A stretch of DNA of 64,000 bases from Opacimonas sp964559075 (lineage in GTDB: Bacteria; Pseudomonadota; Gammaproteobacteria; Enterobacterales; Alteromonadaceae). The stretch is taken from contig CAZLGJ010000001.1 in assembly GCA_964559075.1 (NCBI GenBank), positions 47,293 to 111,292 of the forward strand. Reading direction: 5' to 3'. Within the stretch, counting starts at the first letter, position 1, and each line of letters starts with the position of its first letter. Shown here piece after piece: positions 34,705-43,529 of the stretch. The notes beneath the pieces were generated by a model that was given only the letters and a program-made list of their open reading frames with translations, ran no database searches and had not been told where the DNA came from. The translations under genes were made by a program, and so were the position numbers.

Positions 34705-36442
34705 GTGCCACTCCTAGTGAATAAAGTTGGCCGTTATTGAGCTGATAGGCATGCTCTGCAATCTCACATAACTGTGGTTCATGCGTCACAATCAGCACTG
34801 TTTTGCCCGCTAATGCCGGCGCAATCTGGGTTTTAAAATGCGCCACAGCGTCCTGATCAGCTGCGGCCGTTGGTTCATCGAGTAAAACTAATTGTGCACC
34901 TTGCAACAGCGCACGCGCCAAGGCCAAGCGCTGCCGCTGTCCACCTGAAAGCAATACGCCGTTCTCGCCAATGGCTGTAGCGTAGCCTTGTGGCAATTGC
35001 TCAATAAAGCGCGCCGCACCAGCCTGCTTAGCAGCTGCGTGCACCTCATGGTCTGTAGCGCTGGCCATACCATAGCGAATGTTATCCTCTACTGAGCCGT
35101 GCACTAGCGATACTTGCTGTGAGACCAACGCCACGTGTTGCCGGTAGCTGCGGCTAGTCACGCCGGCGCTATCTTGCCCATCGACCAGAATTTTCCCTTG
35201 TTGCGGCAGATAAAATCGCATCAACAGGTGTAATAAAGTGGATTTGCCTGACCCATTGACCCCTTGCAATACAGTGATACTGCCCGCTGGGAGCGTTAAC
35301 GATAAATCGCGCAAGACCCACGCTGTCTGTTCAGCGCTAGCCGCTGATGGTAAATCGTAGGCAAACTTGAGGTTGCGAATAACGACATGCCCGCCTTGCG
35401 GCACGAATTCCAAAGCGTCATCGGTGTCGCGCTCTGTCGGTGTGGCCAGCAGTGTCAAAATCCGCTGTGATGCGCCGCTAGCCTGATGCCACTGACCATA
35501 CACGCCAGCCAGGGTGCTCATGGGGCGAGCAAATAACAAGCCATACAACAGCAGCATGACGAGCTGCCCACCTTGGAGGAGCCCTTGTTGCCACTGCCAT
35601 GCGCTATAGCTCACCGCCGCGACTATCCCCAGCGATATCAACAGCTGCATCAACGGAGTTAACATCCCTTGCCACCACAGCTGACGACAGCGAAGCCCAA
35701 AGGTTGTGGTTACCTGCTTGGCATATTGCGCTTGGCTATCGGCTTCTTTGTGACACGCTTTGACTAACGCCATATTCTGCACAGTTTCGGTTGCTACAGC
35801 CATGCCTTGTGCATGCGTATCCATCACCTGAGCGGAAAGCGGTGCGATTTGTTTGCCTAAAATTTTCATGATCACCAAAAATCCCGGCACGCACAGCGCA
35901 ATCAACAGGGTCAGCCACCCATCGATACTCCCCATCATCACCAGCGCGCCAATACCCACCAGCAGTGCCGGGATAATACTGCTCAGCACACCCGACATAA
36001 AATAACTAAGCTGATTGACATCGTGACTGAGCACGCTGAGTAAGTCTCCACTTCGGCGCGTGGCAAAATAGCCCATTGGCATGGCCTGAATGTGCCCAAA
36101 CACCCGAAGTGATAGACGTTTGAGAATGCTCGCACCCAGCACGTTAACCCGATATCCCGTGATAAACCGCAGGCTCGCCTGTACGCACAACAGTGCAACG
36201 ATAAGCAATAGCCCTTGTTGCCATGTGGGAGTTGCAAACGGTGTCGTAGCAAACTGAGAAGAAGAAGAAAGCTGAGTAGAAGAAAAAACTGACGTGGATA
36301 GTTGGCCAATGATATAAGGAAGACTCAGCGCCGCGAGGCTTTCCAATATCAATAGACAAACCAAACCGATTAGCAACCATCGCTGAGGTGCTAAGTATGC
36401 CAATACCAAATGAGATAATCGTTGGGCCGGTTCGCGCTGCAT
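34676..36442 (-). CDS. ABC transporter, lasso exporter (D protein)
   Basis: A 588-residue half-transporter: six membrane helices in the first 310 residues, then an ATPase with LQGVNGSGKSTLLHLL, LLSGGQRQRLALARALL and LVLLDEPTAAADQD. There is no N-terminal C39 peptidase domain, as expected for lasso exporters, since B2 removes the leader. It is the first gene of the D-B1-B2 operon. ATG 36442 (AAAAGGA upstream) is chosen over an in-frame TTG at 36463. Export of the mature peptide also gives self-immunity in known systems. Confidence 0.9.
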   Translation of the reverse strand: MQREPAQRLSHLVLAYLAPQRWLLIGLVCLLILESLAALSLPYIIGQLSTSVFSSTQLSSSSQFATTPFATPTWQQGLLLIVALLCVQASLRFITGYRVNVLGASILKRLSLRVFGHIQAMPMGYFATRRSGDLLSVLSHDVNQLSYFMSGVLSSIIPALLVGIGALVMMGSIDGWLTLLIALCVPGFLVIMKILGKQIAPLSAQVMDTHAQGMAVATETVQNMALVKACHKEADSQAQYAKQVTTTFGLRCRQLWWQGMLTPLMQLLISLGIVAAVSYSAWQWQQGLLQGGQLVMLLLYGLLFARPMSTLAGVYGQWHQASGASQRILTLLATPTERDTDDALEFVPQGGHVVIRNLKFAYDLPSAASAEQTAWVLRDLSLTLPAGSITVLQGVNGSGKSTLLHLLMRFYLPQQGKILVDGQDSAGVTSRSYRQHVALVSQQVSLVHGSVEDNIRYGMASATDHEVHAAAKQAGAARFIEQLPQGYATAIGENGVLLSGGQRQRLALARALLQGAQLVLLDEPTAAADQDAVAHFKTQIAPALAGKTVLIVTHEPQLCEIAEHAYQLNNGQLYSLGVAHDLIQRNVS

Positions 36443-36622
36443 TCGACAACATCCTTTTGTCAAGTAAGTTTAGTATGGCAAAGCATGACTATTTTGCAAG
36501 TTACCCCAATGTTTCATTGCCTTAGAACTATTTTGGTGCAAAACAGGCCTCGATAGTGCGTATTTATGACGTGTCGCATTTCTCTTTTAACAAAAAATCA
36601 ATGAAAACAGTGACTTTGATTA

Positions 36623-36638
36623 TGGTATCAAACTTGCT
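36623..36638 (+). promoter_or_regulatory. Sigma-54 promoter of nirBD
   Basis: TGGTATCAAACTTGCT has GG and GC exactly 10 bases apart. Transcription would start near 36649, leaving a leader of about 200 nt before nirB. A GGTGCA half-site of NtrC type lies upstream at 36535-36540. Confidence 0.7.
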
Positions 36639-36712
36639 CTAGGTTGTTTTTACATACATTTTTTAGCTTATTGCTACCTGCCCTGCCTGCAATTGCAGAT
36701 CCAACAGGCGCA

Positions 36713-36798
36713 GCCACCAACGGCGGTGACCGCTTTTGTCCTATCTTACAAGATAAGAGTTCGACAACAAGCGCCAGTGGGCTCAACGGCGAGCCCGC
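36713..36798 (+). promoter_or_regulatory. nirB leader with twin ANTAR-type hairpins
   Basis: Two hairpins carry the same six-base loop AACGGC, with A at position 1 and G at position 4 as required for ANTAR-protein binding. P1 is CACC-AACGGC-GGTG (36715-36728) and P2 is GGGCTC-AACGGC-GAGCCC (36779-36796, extendable by two pairs). Between them another stem can form (GCTTTTGTC with GACAACAAGC). NasT, an ANTAR antiterminator, is encoded at 53.2 kb. I do not see a U-tract terminator after P2, so the control step itself is unclear. Confidence 0.65.
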
Positions 36799-36850
36799 AC
36801 AAGTAACAAGCATCTATGACATTTATCACTGAATGATAGAGGATGTTTGC

Positions 36851-39400
36851 ATGTCGCAATCCACACACAAAGTCATCGTGGTCGGCAACGGGATGGTTGG
36901 CCACAAATTTATTGAATCGCTCGTTGCGCATGATGATGCCTCGCAATACAGCATTACTACTTTTTCTGAAGAGCCGCGTCTCGCTTATGATCGCGTGCAA
37001 CTTTCCGCGTATTTTGCCGGCAGCACCGTTGACGATTTGATGCTCACTAGTCCCAGTTACTATGATGAACACGGCGTACGCTATTTGGTCAACGAAAAAG
37101 TCACCGCAATCGACAAAAGCGCCAAGACCATCACCACTTCCTCAGGCACAGTTGAGCCTTACGATACGTTAGTTTTGGCGACGGGTTCTTACCCATTTGT
37201 GCCGCCAATCCCAGGTAAAGATCAAGACCACTGCTTGGTGTACCGCACCATTGAAGATCTTGAAGCGATTACCGCCTCTGCGGCAGATAGCGAAGTCGGC
37301 GTGGTCGTCGGTGGTGGTCTGCTTGGGCTGGAATGTGCCAATGCCCTGCACAACCTCAAACTGACCTCGCACGTCGTCGAGTTCGCGCCGCAGCTGATGG
37401 CGGTTCAAATTGACGAAGGCGGCGGCTCATTGCTTAGACAAAAGATTGAAGCACTTGGGGTGAGCGTACACACTGGCAAAAATACCACGGAGATTGTCGC
37501 CGGTAACGAGCGTCGTTACCGCATGAATTTCGCCGACGGCTCGCATCTAGAGACGGACATGATTGTCTTTTCTGCCGGTATTCGCCCGCAGGATAGTCTC
37601 GCGCGCGAGTTTGATTTAACCCTAGGTGAGCGCGGCGGCATCGTCATCAACGATCACTGCCAAACCTCCGACCCAAGCATATATGCCATCGGTGAATGCG
37701 CACTGTGGGATAACAAAATTTATGGCCTCGTCGCCCCTGGATACAGCATGGCCAAAGCCGCGGTGTCACATATCACTGGTGGCGATGTTGCCTTCCAAGG
37801 CGCCGACATGAGCACCAAACTCAAACTCATGGGCGTGGATGTGGGCAGCATTGGCGATACCCATGCACGCACCGAAGGCGCGCTTACCTATACCTATTTT
37901 AACCAGCCCGAGGGCGTGTACAAACGCCTTGTGGTCAGCAGCGACAAACAAACCTTGCTTGGCGCGGTACTAATTGGCGATACGTCTGATTTTGGCACGC
38001 TCTTGCCAATGATGCTCGAAAAAATGACCTTACCAGAACAGCCAGAGATATTGATTTTGCCGGCAGTTGACGGTGCCGACAGCGCCCTTGGCGTGGCTGC
38101 GCTGCCGGATTCCGCGCAGGTCTGCTCCTGCCACGATGTCTCCAAAGGCGATATCGCAGCAGCGGTTGCCCAAGGTGCCTGTGACGTAGCCAGTCTTAAG
38201 TCTTGCACCAAAGCCGGCACCGGTTGTGGCGGCTGTGTGGCCATGATGGGACAAGTGCTCAACAGTGAACTTGAAAAAATGGGCGTGGAGGTCAACGACC
38301 ACCTTTGTGAACATTTTGAATATTCGCGCCAGGAGCTGTTTGACATCATCCGCACCAAGCAAATTAAAACCTTTGACGAGCTCATTGCGCAGTACGGATC
38401 AGGCATGGGCTGTATGACCTGTAAGCCGGCAGTGGGCTCCATGCTGGCGACTTACTGGAATGAATATGTGCTGTCAAATGACCATATTCACTTGCAGGAC
38501 ACCAACGATATTTTCCTCGCCAACATGCAAAAAGACGGCACCTATTCGGTTGTGCCACGCATTGCCGCAGGTGAAATCACGCCACAAGGCTTGATCACAT
38601 TAGGCGAGATTGGCCAAAAATATGATCTGTACACCAAAATCACCGGCGGTCAGCGCATAGATTTTTTTGGGGCGCAGCTGCATGAACTGCCGTTGATTTG
38701 GCAGGAGCTCACCGATGCAGGGTTTGAAACGGGACATGCGTATGGCAAATCCTTGCGCACCGTCAAATCTTGCGTCGGCAGCACCTGGTGCCGCTACGGT
38801 ATGCTCGACTCAGTGTCGATGGCAGTGTTGTTAGAAATGCGCTACAAAGGCCTGCGCTCGCCACACAAACTCAAAATGGCCGTCTCCGGCTGTACCCGCG
38901 AATGTGCCGAGGCACAGGGTAAAGACATCGGCGTCATCGCTACCGATAAAGGCTGGAACCTATATGTGTGCGGTAACGGCGGCATGAAACCTCGGCATGC
39001 GGATTTGTTTGCCACTGATTTGGACGATGCGACATTACTGCAATATATCGACCGTATCTTGATGTTTTACTGCCGCACCGCAGACCGCCTCCAGCGCACC
39101 TCGACCTGGATGGACAACATGGAAGGTGGCTTGGATTATCTCAAAAGCGTCGTGATTGACGACAAGCTCAAGATTGGCGCAGATCTGGAAGCGGACATGG
39201 CGCGCGTCATTGACACCTACGAATGTGAGTGGAAAAAAACCCTCGAGTCGCCAGAGCGCCTGAAGCGTTTTGCCCACTTCATCAACTCAGATGCGACCGA
39301 TGATAGCCTGGCGTATGAGCCTGATCGCGGCCAAAACAAAGCCCGCATCGCCACTAAACAGGCAGCAGCTGAACGCATTCCCGTGGCTATTGCCAAATAA
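36851..39400 (+). CDS. nirB: Assimilatory nitrite reductase (NADH), large subunit
   Basis: An 849-residue protein. FAD/NADH domain: VIVVGNGMVGHKFIE, then VGVVVGGGLLGLECANAL. BFD-like [2Fe-2S] domains: CSCHDVSKGDI...CTKAGTGCGGC and CMTCKP. Sulfite/nitrite reductase part with siroheme-[4Fe-4S] cysteines: CVGSTWCRYG, AVSGCTRECAEAQGKD. It reduces nitrite to ammonium with six electrons from NAD(P)H in the cytoplasm. ATG 36851 follows AGAGGA; an ATG at 36833 has none. nirD follows 22 bp later. Confidence 0.97.
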   Translation: MSQSTHKVIVVGNGMVGHKFIESLVAHDDASQYSITTFSEEPRLAYDRVQLSAYFAGSTVDDLMLTSPSYYDEHGVRYLVNEKVTAIDKSAKTITTSSGTVEPYDTLVLATGSYPFVPPIPGKDQDHCLVYRTIEDLEAITASAADSEVGVVVGGGLLGLECANALHNLKLTSHVVEFAPQLMAVQIDEGGGSLLRQKIEALGVSVHTGKNTTEIVAGNERRYRMNFADGSHLETDMIVFSAGIRPQDSLAREFDLTLGERGGIVINDHCQTSDPSIYAIGECALWDNKIYGLVAPGYSMAKAAVSHITGGDVAFQGADMSTKLKLMGVDVGSIGDTHARTEGALTYTYFNQPEGVYKRLVVSSDKQTLLGAVLIGDTSDFGTLLPMMLEKMTLPEQPEILILPAVDGADSALGVAALPDSAQVCSCHDVSKGDIAAAVAQGACDVASLKSCTKAGTGCGGCVAMMGQVLNSELEKMGVEVNDHLCEHFEYSRQELFDIIRTKQIKTFDELIAQYGSGMGCMTCKPAVGSMLATYWNEYVLSNDHIHLQDTNDIFLANMQKDGTYSVVPRIAAGEITPQGLITLGEIGQKYDLYTKITGGQRIDFFGAQLHELPLIWQELTDAGFETGHAYGKSLRTVKSCVGSTWCRYGMLDSVSMAVLLEMRYKGLRSPHKLKMAVSGCTRECAEAQGKDIGVIATDKGWNLYVCGNGGMKPRHADLFATDLDDATLLQYIDRILMFYCRTADRLQRTSTWMDNMEGGLDYLKSVVIDDKLKIGADLEADMARVIDTYECEWKKTLESPERLKRFAHFINSDATDDSLAYEPDRGQNKARIATKQAAAERIPVAIAK

Positions 39401-39422
39401 TAAGGTCATTAAGGAGATTATC

Positions 39423-39767
39423 ATGTTAGCAGAAACACAATTACAGGCCGATTGGCAAACCGTGTGCCAACTAGCAGACATTAGTCCTTTTACAGGCGTG
39501 TGTGCGCTGGTGGGGGATGAGCAAGTCGCTGTTTTTAGAGTGGGAGATAATGCTCTGTATGCGGTACAAAACTTCTGCCCACACGGCAAAGCCAGCGTGC
39601 TGTCGCGCGGGCTCGTCGGCGCAGTTGGCGAGCGTGTAGTAGTTGCCAGCCCGCTATATAAACAGCAATATGACCTAGCAACAGGTGAGTGTTTGGAAGA
39701 TCCCAATACTGTGTTAAAAACCTTTGCAGTGCGCGTTGAAGACGGATGCGTTCAAGTAATGAACTAG
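39423..39767 (+). CDS. nirD: Nitrite reductase small subunit
   Basis: A 114-residue Rieske-fold protein. FCPHGKASVLSRGLVG keeps the first Cys-His pair, but the second is replaced (VVASPLYKQQYDLATGECL), as is normal for NirD, which does not bind a full cluster. AAGGAG lies directly before ATG 39423; the frame is open upstream into nirB but without a start signal. It works as partner of NirB. Confidence 0.95.
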   Translation: MLAETQLQADWQTVCQLADISPFTGVCALVGDEQVAVFRVGDNALYAVQNFCPHGKASVLSRGLVGAVGERVVVASPLYKQQYDLATGECLEDPNTVLKTFAVRVEDGCVQVMN

Positions 39768-39793
39768 CGTTCGTATCCTATCTAAATGACAGA

Positions 39794-39822
39794 GGTCGCT
39801 GCATCAAGCAGCGGCCTTTTTT
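39794..39822 (+). terminator. Terminator after nirBD
   Basis: Stem GGTCGCTG / CAGCGGCC, 7-base loop, six T. It separates nirBD from the toxin-antitoxin insert. Confidence 0.88.
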
Positions 39823-40001
39823 GTAGGTGAAATCAAAGGATAAACCTCAACTTTTTGTCAGCTAATTATCTCTTACTCCCTTTGGTATACTCAAATAATC
39901 TTTTGAGCGCCTACTCCAAGAATCGTCAATACATTTAATGAAACAGACTCTTGAATAATACATTAGTATTTATATATATATCACTGTCAATATATATTAC
40001 T

Positions 40002-40124
40002 AGCAGTGAAAAATTTAGCATCGATAAATTGATATCATGCTTATATCGTGTAGGATTTAGGTTTAAGCCTAGTTATGCTGAAGGTATTCTGACCATGACT
40101 GTTGAACAAGTCACAGATGCGTAG
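40002..40124 (+). pseudogene. Remnant of an Xre-type antitoxin gene
   Basis: No start is present, but the frame ending at TAG 40122 reads KFSIDKLISCLYRVGF then KPSYAEGILTMTVEQVTDA, similar to the C-terminal end of HigA-2/Xre-type antitoxins. It lies in the 364-bp gap between nirD and the parDE genes. The rest of this gap (39823-40001) is AT-rich and holds nothing I recognise. Recognition is from general resemblance only. Confidence 0.4.
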
Positions 40125-40131
40125 GGGATGC

Positions 40132-40422
40132 TTAATATCCAGCTTCTTTTTGATGTCTAACGGCTAGAATAATAATTGAGTCACCATCTAATCGACACAT
40201 AGCCACGTAACCACTTTTCCCAAAATCAATGGTCCATTCACGAAACAATGGATCCATATCCGGTACTGGACGTCCTACATTAGGATGCAAAGCTAGTATT
40301 TTTATACTAGCCCTTATCTCTCGGATAGCTCGGCTAGCTAATACTTGGTCTTCTTTAGCGAGAAAGCGATACAACCTTTGAATATCTGAAAGTGCAGCTG
40401 GCGACCAAAACAATTTGGTCAT
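40132..40422 (-). CDS. parE: ParE/RelE-family toxin
   Basis: A 96-residue protein: LFWSPAALSDIQRLYRFLAKED, ILALHPNVGRPVPDMDPLFREWTIDFGKSGYVAMCRLDGDSIIILAVRHQKEAGY. The P-x-x-G-R-P-V and closing I-L-A-V-R-H-x-x-E-A-G-Y are typical of ParE. ParE poisons DNA gyrase in studied members. It overlaps the antitoxin gene by 4 bp. Confidence 0.9.
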   Translation of the reverse strand: MTKLFWSPAALSDIQRLYRFLAKEDQVLASRAIREIRASIKILALHPNVGRPVPDMDPLFREWTIDFGKSGYVAMCRLDGDSIIILAVRHQKEAGY

Positions 40423-40682
40423 TCAGGTAGCTCCGCATCTTCTCCGTTTTCTAGTTTGACAAGCCACGCGTCTGCATCACTTGAACTCACACGCTTACCA
40501 TTAGCTTGATAAGACTCCCAAGCCTGTAACGCATCTTGCTTAAACGTCTCTCGTTTTTCTTCACGATCAACATATTCGCGTATTGCTTCACACATTAACC
40601 AATGAGAAGAACGCTGCCTTGCACTAGCTAGTTCTTGAATACGCGCTTTTAAGGCTGCGTCGATTTTAACTGTCGTGGCCAT
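40419..40682 (-). CDS. parD: ParD/CopG-type antitoxin
   Basis: An 87-residue ribbon-helix-helix protein: TTVKIDAALKARIQELASARQRSSHWLMCEAIREYVDREEKRE, then an acidic toxin-binding tail. ATG 40682 follows AGAGG; the frame is open 7 codons upstream. It neutralises the ParE-like toxin. The pair is inserted between nirBD and nrtABC in the opposite direction. Confidence 0.9.
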   Translation of the reverse strand: MATTVKIDAALKARIQELASARQRSSHWLMCEAIREYVDREEKRETFKQDALQAWESYQANGKRVSSSDADAWLVKLENGEDAELPE

Positions 40683-40903
40683 CAGCTTACCTCTTAGGAA
40701 CATTGCAAATATTCGTCTAGTTTAACTATTTTGACATACAAGCAAAACAAGCAAGGTATCAATAAGTATTACCTTTTAATACTAACACAAAAATCCAATA
40801 TATCCCCCCCATTGTGCAAGCCCCTGTCCAAAACTGTGCATGGGCAATCACCTACATCTTTATACAGTCAAAGACTACCAATAATATCAATCACTTAGCC
40901 ACT

Positions 40904-40919
40904 TGGCACTGTCTGTGCT
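40904..40919 (+). promoter_or_regulatory. Sigma-54 promoter of the nrt operon
   Basis: TGGCACTGTCTGTGCT, with GG and GC 10 bases apart. Two TGTGCA half-sites 22 bp apart (40813 and 40835) lie upstream where NtrC-like activators bind. Predicted start near 40930. The remaining intergenic sequence (40683-40800) is AT-rich with no gene. Confidence 0.75.
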
Positions 40920-40965
40920 AACTCTATAACAGCAGTCACACTACGATAGTGTATCCGACAAAGAA

Positions 40966-41001
40966 GTCACCTCATGCCGTTTGGCGTGGGTGGCTTTTTT
41001 T
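40966..41001 (+). terminator. Attenuator-like terminator in the nrtA leader
   Basis: A 12-bp stem (GTCACCTCATGCC / GGCGTGGGTGGC with one bulge), loop GTTT and seven T. It lies between the sigma-54 promoter and nrtA, so the operon needs antitermination or readthrough. A smaller hairpin ACACT/AGTGT precedes it (40938-40952). Confidence 0.82.
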
Positions 41002-41044
41002 GTGCCGGATAAAAATGTTTTATTTGTAATTTTTGGAGAACACC

Positions 41045-42433
41045 ATGCAACCTACCTTACCCAGTCTTTCTGGCTTTACCAAAAAGCTGATCGCCGGTGC
41101 GGCCATCGTCGCCACCACGATATCGTTCAGCTCTCACGCCGAATTGGGCTACCCTGAAAAAGAAGAACTCACCTTTGGTTTTATTAAACTCACCGATATG
41201 GCGCCAATCGCGGTTGCTTATGAAAATGGGTATTTTGAAGATGAAGGCCTATATGTCACCATCGAAGCGCAAGCCAACTGGAAGGTATTGTTAGACGGCG
41301 TCATTGACGGACGTTTGGACGGTGCGCACATGCTCGCCGGCCAGCCAATCGCCGCCACCATCGGTTACGGTACCCAAGCGGAAATCATCACGCCTTTTTC
41401 GATGGATTTAAACGGCAATGCCATCACGGTATCTAACGAAATTTGGGCGGAAATGAAGCCTAACATTCCCAAAATGGCCGATGGCCGTCCCGTACACCCC
41501 ATCAAGGCGGACGCGTTAAAGCCGGTCGTTGATAAGTACATCGACTCAGGTAAGCCGTTTAACATGGGCATGGTCTTTCCGGTATCTACCCACAACTATG
41601 AGCTGCGCTACTGGTTAGCCGCTGGTGGTATTCACCCAGGGTTTTATGCGCCGCACAAAGGCGACACCTCGGGCAAAATTGACGCCCAAGCGCTCTTATC
41701 TGTGACCCCGCCGCCACAAATGCCCGCAACCTTAGAAGCCGGTACCATTTATGGTTACTGCGTCGGTGAGCCGTGGAACCAACAGGCCGTGTTTAAAGGC
41801 ATCGGTGTGCCGGTAGTGACTGACTACGAGATCTGGAAAAACAACCCAGAAAAAGTCTTCGGGATCACCAAGGAGTTTTCTGAAAAATACCCCAACACCA
41901 CTATTCGTCTGACGCGCGCTTTGATCCGCGCCGCCATTTGGTTAGATGAAAACAACAACGCGAACCGCAAAGAAGCCGTCAAAATCCTCGCCAAATCAGA
42001 ATACGTAGGCGCGGATTATGAAGTCATTGCTAACTCCATGACCGGCACCTTCGAATACGAAAAAGGCGACAAGCGCGACGTGCCAGACTTTAACGTGTTC
42101 TTCCGCTATAACGCGACCTACCCGTACTACTCTGATGCGATTTGGTATCTCACCCAGATGCGTCGCTGGGGCCAAATTGCCGAGGGCAAATCTGATGAGT
42201 GGTACTTTGAAACGGCCAAGAAAGTCTATCGTCCTGACATTTACCTGCAGGCAGTGGAGTCGTTAATTGCTGAAAAAATCGTCCCAGCAAGCTTATTTGA
42301 CAGCTTAGAAGGCGTCGATGGCTTCCGTGCACCGCAAACGCACTTTATCGATAACATCGTGTATGACGGCAAAGCGCCAAACGCCTATATCGATAAATTT
42401 AGCATCGGCCTAAAAGCCGCACAACAGCTGTAA
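41045..42433 (+). CDS. nrtA: Nitrate ABC transporter, substrate-binding protein
   Basis: A 462-residue protein of the NrtA/CmpA family: FGFIKLTDMAPIAVAYENGYFEDEGLYVTIEAQANWKVLLDGVIDGRLDGAHMLAGQP, then YGYCVGEPWNQQAVFKGIGVPV. It has an N-terminal signal peptide (LIAGAAIVATTISFSSHA). Binds nitrate in the periplasm. ATG 41045 has GGAGA upstream. It begins the operon nrtABC-modABC. Confidence 0.94.
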   Translation: MQPTLPSLSGFTKKLIAGAAIVATTISFSSHAELGYPEKEELTFGFIKLTDMAPIAVAYENGYFEDEGLYVTIEAQANWKVLLDGVIDGRLDGAHMLAGQPIAATIGYGTQAEIITPFSMDLNGNAITVSNEIWAEMKPNIPKMADGRPVHPIKADALKPVVDKYIDSGKPFNMGMVFPVSTHNYELRYWLAAGGIHPGFYAPHKGDTSGKIDAQALLSVTPPPQMPATLEAGTIYGYCVGEPWNQQAVFKGIGVPVVTDYEIWKNNPEKVFGITKEFSEKYPNTTIRLTRALIRAAIWLDENNNANRKEAVKILAKSEYVGADYEVIANSMTGTFEYEKGDKRDVPDFNVFFRYNATYPYYSDAIWYLTQMRRWGQIAEGKSDEWYFETAKKVYRPDIYLQAVESLIAEKIVPASLFDSLEGVDGFRAPQTHFIDNIVYDGKAPNAYIDKFSIGLKAAQQL

Positions 42434-42517
42434 GTTGCAACACGTTGGCGGTGGGCGTCCCCGTGCTCACTGCCAATTTTTTACTACCATAAATGATACT
42501 AAGATAGAGGAATCCCC

Positions 42518-43516
42518 ATGCCAAACTTAGTCACAGAATTTACCAGCGGTCGCCACGACGTTGGCTTTCAAACCAAAATGCCGCCGGCAGTGAACGCGTT
42601 TTTACGCGCGGTTAGTTTACCCGTGCTCGGTGTGCTTGTTTTTATTTTATTGTGGTCGATTGGCGCGAGCAAAATCGACACCTCCCTTGGCAAGTTCCCC
42701 GGCCCGGCTGCTGTGGCGGAACAGGTCGTCAACCTCTACGATGAGCATCAAGCCTCACGACAAAAAGAAGCCGCGTTTTATGAGCGCCAAGAAAAACGCA
42801 ATGCCGACCGCATGGCCAAAGACCCCAACTATGTACCCAAAACACGTGCATTTACGGGCAAAGAAACCTTTGTTGACCAGATTTTTACGAGTCTTGCCAC
42901 CGTTATGAGCGGCTTTGTCCTAGCAGCGCTCATTGCTATCCCGCTGGGGATTGCGATTGGCTTGAGCAAAACGCTCAATACCGCGATCAACCCCATTATT
43001 CAGATATTTAAGCCCGTTTCACCACTAGCTTGGTTGCCCTTGGTGACTATGGTAGTCAGTGCCCTGTATGTTAGCGCAGACCCGATGTTTGCCAAATCCT
43101 ACATCGTCTCGCTGATCACCGTTACCCTGTGCTGTTTATGGCCAATGGTAATGAACACGTCCGTTGGCGTGGCCTCTCTCAACTCAGATTGGACCAATGT
43201 CTCGCGCGTACTGCGCCTGCCAACCTTAACCCATATTCGCAAAATTGTGTTACCCGCTTCAGTACCGGCGATTTTTACCGGCATGCGTTTGTCGCTCGGG
43301 ATCGCTTGGATGGTCTTGATCGCCGCAGAAATGCTGGCGCAGAACCCCGGCCTTGGCAAATTTGTCTGGGATGAATTCCAAAATGGCAGCTCATCATCGC
43401 TCAGCCGCATTATGACCGCCGTCTTGGTCATTGGCCTGATTGGCTTCTTGTTAGACCGTTCAATGCTTCTACTGCAACGCTGGTTGTCGTGGGACAAATC
43501 CACCCAAGTGCGCTAA
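42518..43516 (+). CDS. nrtB: Nitrate ABC transporter, permease
   Basis: A 332-residue membrane protein: an N-terminal helix (LPVLGVLVFILLWSIG), a charged insert (HQASRQKEAAFYERQEKRNADRMAKD) and a BPD_transp_1 core with the EAA-like loop NVSRVLRLPTLTHIRKIVLPASVPAIFTGMRLSLGIAWM. The charged insert between helices is also found in marine NrtB proteins. Works with NrtA and NrtC. Confidence 0.93.
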   Translation: MPNLVTEFTSGRHDVGFQTKMPPAVNAFLRAVSLPVLGVLVFILLWSIGASKIDTSLGKFPGPAAVAEQVVNLYDEHQASRQKEAAFYERQEKRNADRMAKDPNYVPKTRAFTGKETFVDQIFTSLATVMSGFVLAALIAIPLGIAIGLSKTLNTAINPIIQIFKPVSPLAWLPLVTMVVSALYVSADPMFAKSYIVSLITVTLCCLWPMVMNTSVGVASLNSDWTNVSRVLRLPTLTHIRKIVLPASVPAIFTGMRLSLGIAWMVLIAAEMLAQNPGLGKFVWDEFQNGSSSSLSRIMTAVLVIGLIGFLLDRSMLLLQRWLSWDKSTQVR

Positions 43517-43529
43517 GAGGAGAGCTATC

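Noticed and set aside
28401..36442. Reading the asparagine-synthetase-like gene as part of an EPS or ordinary amino-acid pathway
   Set aside because: It lacks the glutaminase Cys2 and stands with PqqD-like, transglutaminase-like, exporter and precursor genes, which fits lasso synthesis only.
36644..36832. 62-codon frame with TTG start and a signal-peptide-like beginning upstream of nirB
   Set aside because: It starts at or before the predicted sigma-54 transcription start, has no RBS, and its sequence is explained by the two hexaloop hairpins of the leader.
40938..40952. ANTAR hairpin in the nrtA leader
   Set aside because: The loop has five bases (ACGAT) and no G at position 4.
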